DNA of 8,027 nt, from contig DATCGY010000149.1 in assembly GCA_036508635.1 (NCBI GenBank), positions 1 through 8,027 on the forward strand. The letters are read 5' to 3'. Position numbers and translations under genes: made by a program. Below, piece after piece: positions 6,398 to 8,027 of this stretch. Origin of the DNA: FEN-727 sp036508635. Its GTDB lineage: Bacteria; Actinomycetota; Geothermincolia; Fen-727; Anoxymicrobiaceae. The notes under the pieces are model-generated. The model saw only the letters and a list, made by a program, of their open reading frames with translations, had not been told where the DNA came from and did not search any database. Each line of letters opens with the position of its first letter. Position 1 is the stretch's first letter.

Positions 6398-6836
6398 ACT
6401 TCTTCTTGATCACCTTGTCTTCGTAGCCCATCTTTTCCAGGACCAATGGGAAGGTCGCAAATGCGGGCCTCACCACGGGCAGGAGCTTGAGCATCGCTGT
6501 GACCTTGCCTCCCTGCTTGATCTTTCCTCGTGTCACAGCCGCAATGGGGTTCTCGAAGCCATGCCAGAAGCTGTGCGAGAAGTCGGCGGCCTGCTTTGAC
6601 CAGACGTCTTCCTTGAGGTCGCACGGGCCCAGGTAGAACGCGCCGTAATAACCTTCCCTGGCTGGAGGGTTCTTGAGGTCGATCGTGATCTCACCGTCAG
6701 GGTCGGTATATATGAACTTTATGATTATCCCTGCCTTCGCCATCTTGGGACCGATCTTGGGGTCGGTGAGCACCGTATCCATGAAGCGCCCGTAGATCTC
6801 ATAAAGCTGGTCGATATCCCTGTAATACTGGCTCAT
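6396..6836 (-). CDS. SCP2-like lipid/sterol carrier domain protein (146 aa)
   Basis: A small soluble protein with the features of the SCP2 sterol-carrier fold: an N-terminal helix (about residues 5-25), a beta-strand stretch GEITIDLKNPP (about 48-58), then SFWHGFENPIAAVTRGKIKQGGKVTAMLKLLPVVRPAF (about 88-126 in parts), where the GKI-x-GG-K-x-x-AMLKLLP pattern is the classic C-terminal signature of the fold. SCP2 domains bind fatty acyl chains, acyl-CoAs or sterols in a hydrophobic tunnel. It lies 59 bp after an acyl-CoA dehydrogenase on the same strand, so handling the substrate of that enzyme is a reasonable inference. GTG at 6839 precedes the ATG in frame, but GGGAGG at 6843-6848 gives a 6-nt spacer to ATG 6836 and only 3 nt to the GTG, so the ATG is preferred. 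The tail is Lys-rich (KVIKKK). Confidence 0.72.
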   Translation of the reverse strand: MSQYYRDIDQLYEIYGRFMDTVLTDPKIGPKMAKAGIIIKFIYTDPDGEITIDLKNPPAREGYYGAFYLGPCDLKEDVWSKQAADFSHSFWHGFENPIAAVTRGKIKQGGKVTAMLKLLPVVRPAFATFPLVLEKMGYEDKVIKKK

Positions 6837-6856
6837 CACAAACCTCCCGCTTGAAT

Positions 6857-6879
6857 CCTTGGGGTCAGATCTGTTTTTT
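6857..6879. repeat. GGGGTCAGATCTG motif, possible remnant of a dispersed repeat
   Basis: The gap between the right-edge dehydrogenase and the SCP2-like gene contains CCTTGGGGTCAGATCTG followed by six T on the plus strand, with the perfect 8-bp palindrome CAGATCTG at 6866-6873. I recall very similar GGGGTCAGATCTG-type sequences in many bacterial intergenic regions, often associated with REP elements or Y1-type (IS200-like) transposases. Only one copy is visible here, so a repeat nature cannot be shown from this window. The T run is on the strand opposite to the genes, so it is not their terminator. Confidence 0.25.
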
Positions 6880-6895
6880 CGACTCCTTCTTTAGG

Positions 6896-8027
6896 TCACT
6901 TGCCGGGGCGGTGGTCGAAGCGCCGACCGAACAGCACGCTCGCGAGCGTGCTCCTCAACATCTGTGTCGTTCCACCCGCGACGCACCAGGCCCTTGCGTC
7001 CCTTACCATCCTCTCAACGGGGAACGCCTTCGAGTAGCCGTAGCCGCCGAACACCAGGGCGGCGTTGCTGGTCACCTCCATGACCATCTCGTTGGAGAAT
7101 AGCTTCGCCATCGAAGCTTCATAGATAGACGGCAGCCCGCCTCCCGCGCCAGTAGCGGCACGGTATACGAGCATTCGAGCCGCGTCCAGCTTGGTCGCCA
7201 TGTCGACGATCTTGAACTGGATATCCTGGAACTCGCAGATCGGCCTTCCGAAAGCGTGGCGCTGCGAAGCGTAAGCCTTCGCTTCCTCGAGAGCGCCGCC
7301 CGCGACGCCGAGGCACATCGCGGCGTTACCGCACCGCTCAATGTCAAAGGTGAGCATCAGGTTCTTGAACTCGCCGGCCCTCAGCACGACGTTCTCCTGC
7401 GGGATTCGCACGTCCTCGAAGATTAGGTCACAGGACGGCATCCCGCGCAGGCCCATCAACTCCTCTTGCGGCCCGAAGCTGAACCCCGGCATCCCCTTCT
7501 CTACAATGACCGCTCCTATGCCCCTGTATCCCTTCTGGTCCCCGTAGCGCGTATACACCAGGTAGTGGCTTGCATCGCCTCCGCCGGTGATGAATATCTT
7601 GCGCCCGTTGAGGATGTAGTCGTCACCGTCCTCGACCACGTTCGTAGCCAGTGATGTGAGGTCGCAGCCGGCCTCTGGTTCCGTCATGCAGACGCTGACC
7701 GACCGCTCGCCGTTGCATACGCCGTTCACGATGGTCTTCTTCTGCTCGTCCGTGCCGAACAGGTCGATCACCCTCACCGGCCCGACGTTGGACTCGAACA
7801 CGGGCCCGGCTATCATCGGGCTGAACTTGGCGAGCTCCTCGATCGCCAGCACCGCGGTGAGCGCCGACTGGCCCCCACCCCCGTACCCGGGGGAAAGGGT
7901 CATGCCCAGGAGGTCCATCTTCGCGTACATAGGCAGAAGCTGCCACGGGAACTCGCCTGTTTTGTCCACCTCCGCGGCCAGCTCTTTGAAGTTCTCTTTT
8001 TCGCCCATCTCCCTGATGGTCCCGACG
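6896..8027 (-). CDS. Acyl-CoA dehydrogenase, N-terminus beyond the right edge
   Basis: A flavin-dependent acyl-CoA dehydrogenase of ordinary length. An ATG occurs at 8008, but the frame stays open to the edge and reads VGTIRE before it, the usual N-terminal helix of the family, so the true start is outside the window. Numbered from that ATG, the FAD/substrate segment VCMTEPEAGCDLTS is at 106-119, the beta-domain NGRKIFITGG follows at 134-143, and the C-terminal GGYGYSKAFPVERMVRDAR is at 321-339. The usual YEGT catalytic motif is replaced by AGGT (G345 in place of Glu). A glutamate in FDIER (E224) sits where isovaleryl- and long-chain acyl-CoA dehydrogenases place their base, so the enzyme should be active and of that subtype. 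The SCP2-like gene follows after 59 bp. Confidence 0.93.
   Translation of the reverse strand, partial: VGTIREMGEKENFKELAAEVDKTGEFPWQLLPMYAKMDLLGMTLSPGYGGGGQSALTAVLAIEELAKFSPMIAGPVFESNVGPVRVIDLFGTDEQKKTIVNGVCNGERSVSVCMTEPEAGCDLTSLATNVVEDGDDYILNGRKIFITGGGDASHYLVYTRYGDQKGYRGIGAVIVEKGMPGFSFGPQEELMGLRGMPSCDLIFEDVRIPQENVVLRAGEFKNLMLTFDIERCGNAAMCLGVAGGALEEAKAYASQRHAFGRPICEFQDIQFKIVDMATKLDAARMLVYRAATGAGGGLPSIYEASMAKLFSNEMVMEVTSNAALVFGGYGYSKAFPVERMVRDARAWCVAGGTTQMLRSTLASVLFGRRFDHRPGK

Noticed and set aside
6896..8008. ATG at 8008 as the true start of the right-edge dehydrogenase
   Set aside because: The frame stays open upstream to the window edge and encodes family-like N-terminal sequence, so the gene is better treated as partial.

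Overview
The window reads as a GC-rich (high-50s percent by eye) bacterial chromosome segment with dense, mostly operon-like gene packing, good Shine-Dalgarno sites and no mobile element, CRISPR array or RNA gene that I could find. Two acyl-CoA dehydrogenases, an SCP2-like lipid-binding protein, a DUF5808-like membrane protein, a Cys-rich DUF3795 protein and a PilB/GspE ATPase together suggest an uncultured, probably anaerobic actinobacterium-like lineage (DUF5808-like proteins are mostly actinobacterial). This assignment is an inference from gene content, not a demonstration.

Layout, left to right. Bases 1-164 (minus) hold the N-terminus of a membrane-anchored or secreted protein that runs off the left edge. 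It lies 31 bp downstream of a large (565 aa) acyl-CoA dehydrogenase, 196-1893 (minus). A 146-bp divergent intergenic region (1894-2039) with a small palindrome and an imperfect direct repeat separates these from a plus-strand trio: a DUF5808-like single-pass membrane protein (2040-2315), a DUF3795 protein with a C-terminal zinc ribbon (2360-2815) and a class I SAM methyltransferase (2848-3423). The trio converges on a minus-strand block, read right to left: an acyl-CoA dehydrogenase whose N-terminus lies beyond the right edge (6896-8027), an SCP2-like protein (6396-6836), a PilB/GspE assembly ATPase (4577-6274) and an HtrA-type serine protease with a PDZ domain but no export signal (3455-4495).

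How the genes may work together: the right-edge dehydrogenase and the SCP2-like protein look like a fatty-acyl or steroid-CoA beta-oxidation pair. The ATPase and protease follow on the same strand but are functionally unrelated to them, and may have their own promoters. The plus-strand trio contains two proteins of unknown function next to a methyltransferase of unknown substrate. I found no convincing new defence, mobile or regulatory system. The points most worth a second look are the cytoplasmic HtrA, the ATPase with a degenerate c-di-GMP-binding domain and no pilus genes nearby, and the DUF5808/DUF3795/methyltransferase cluster.
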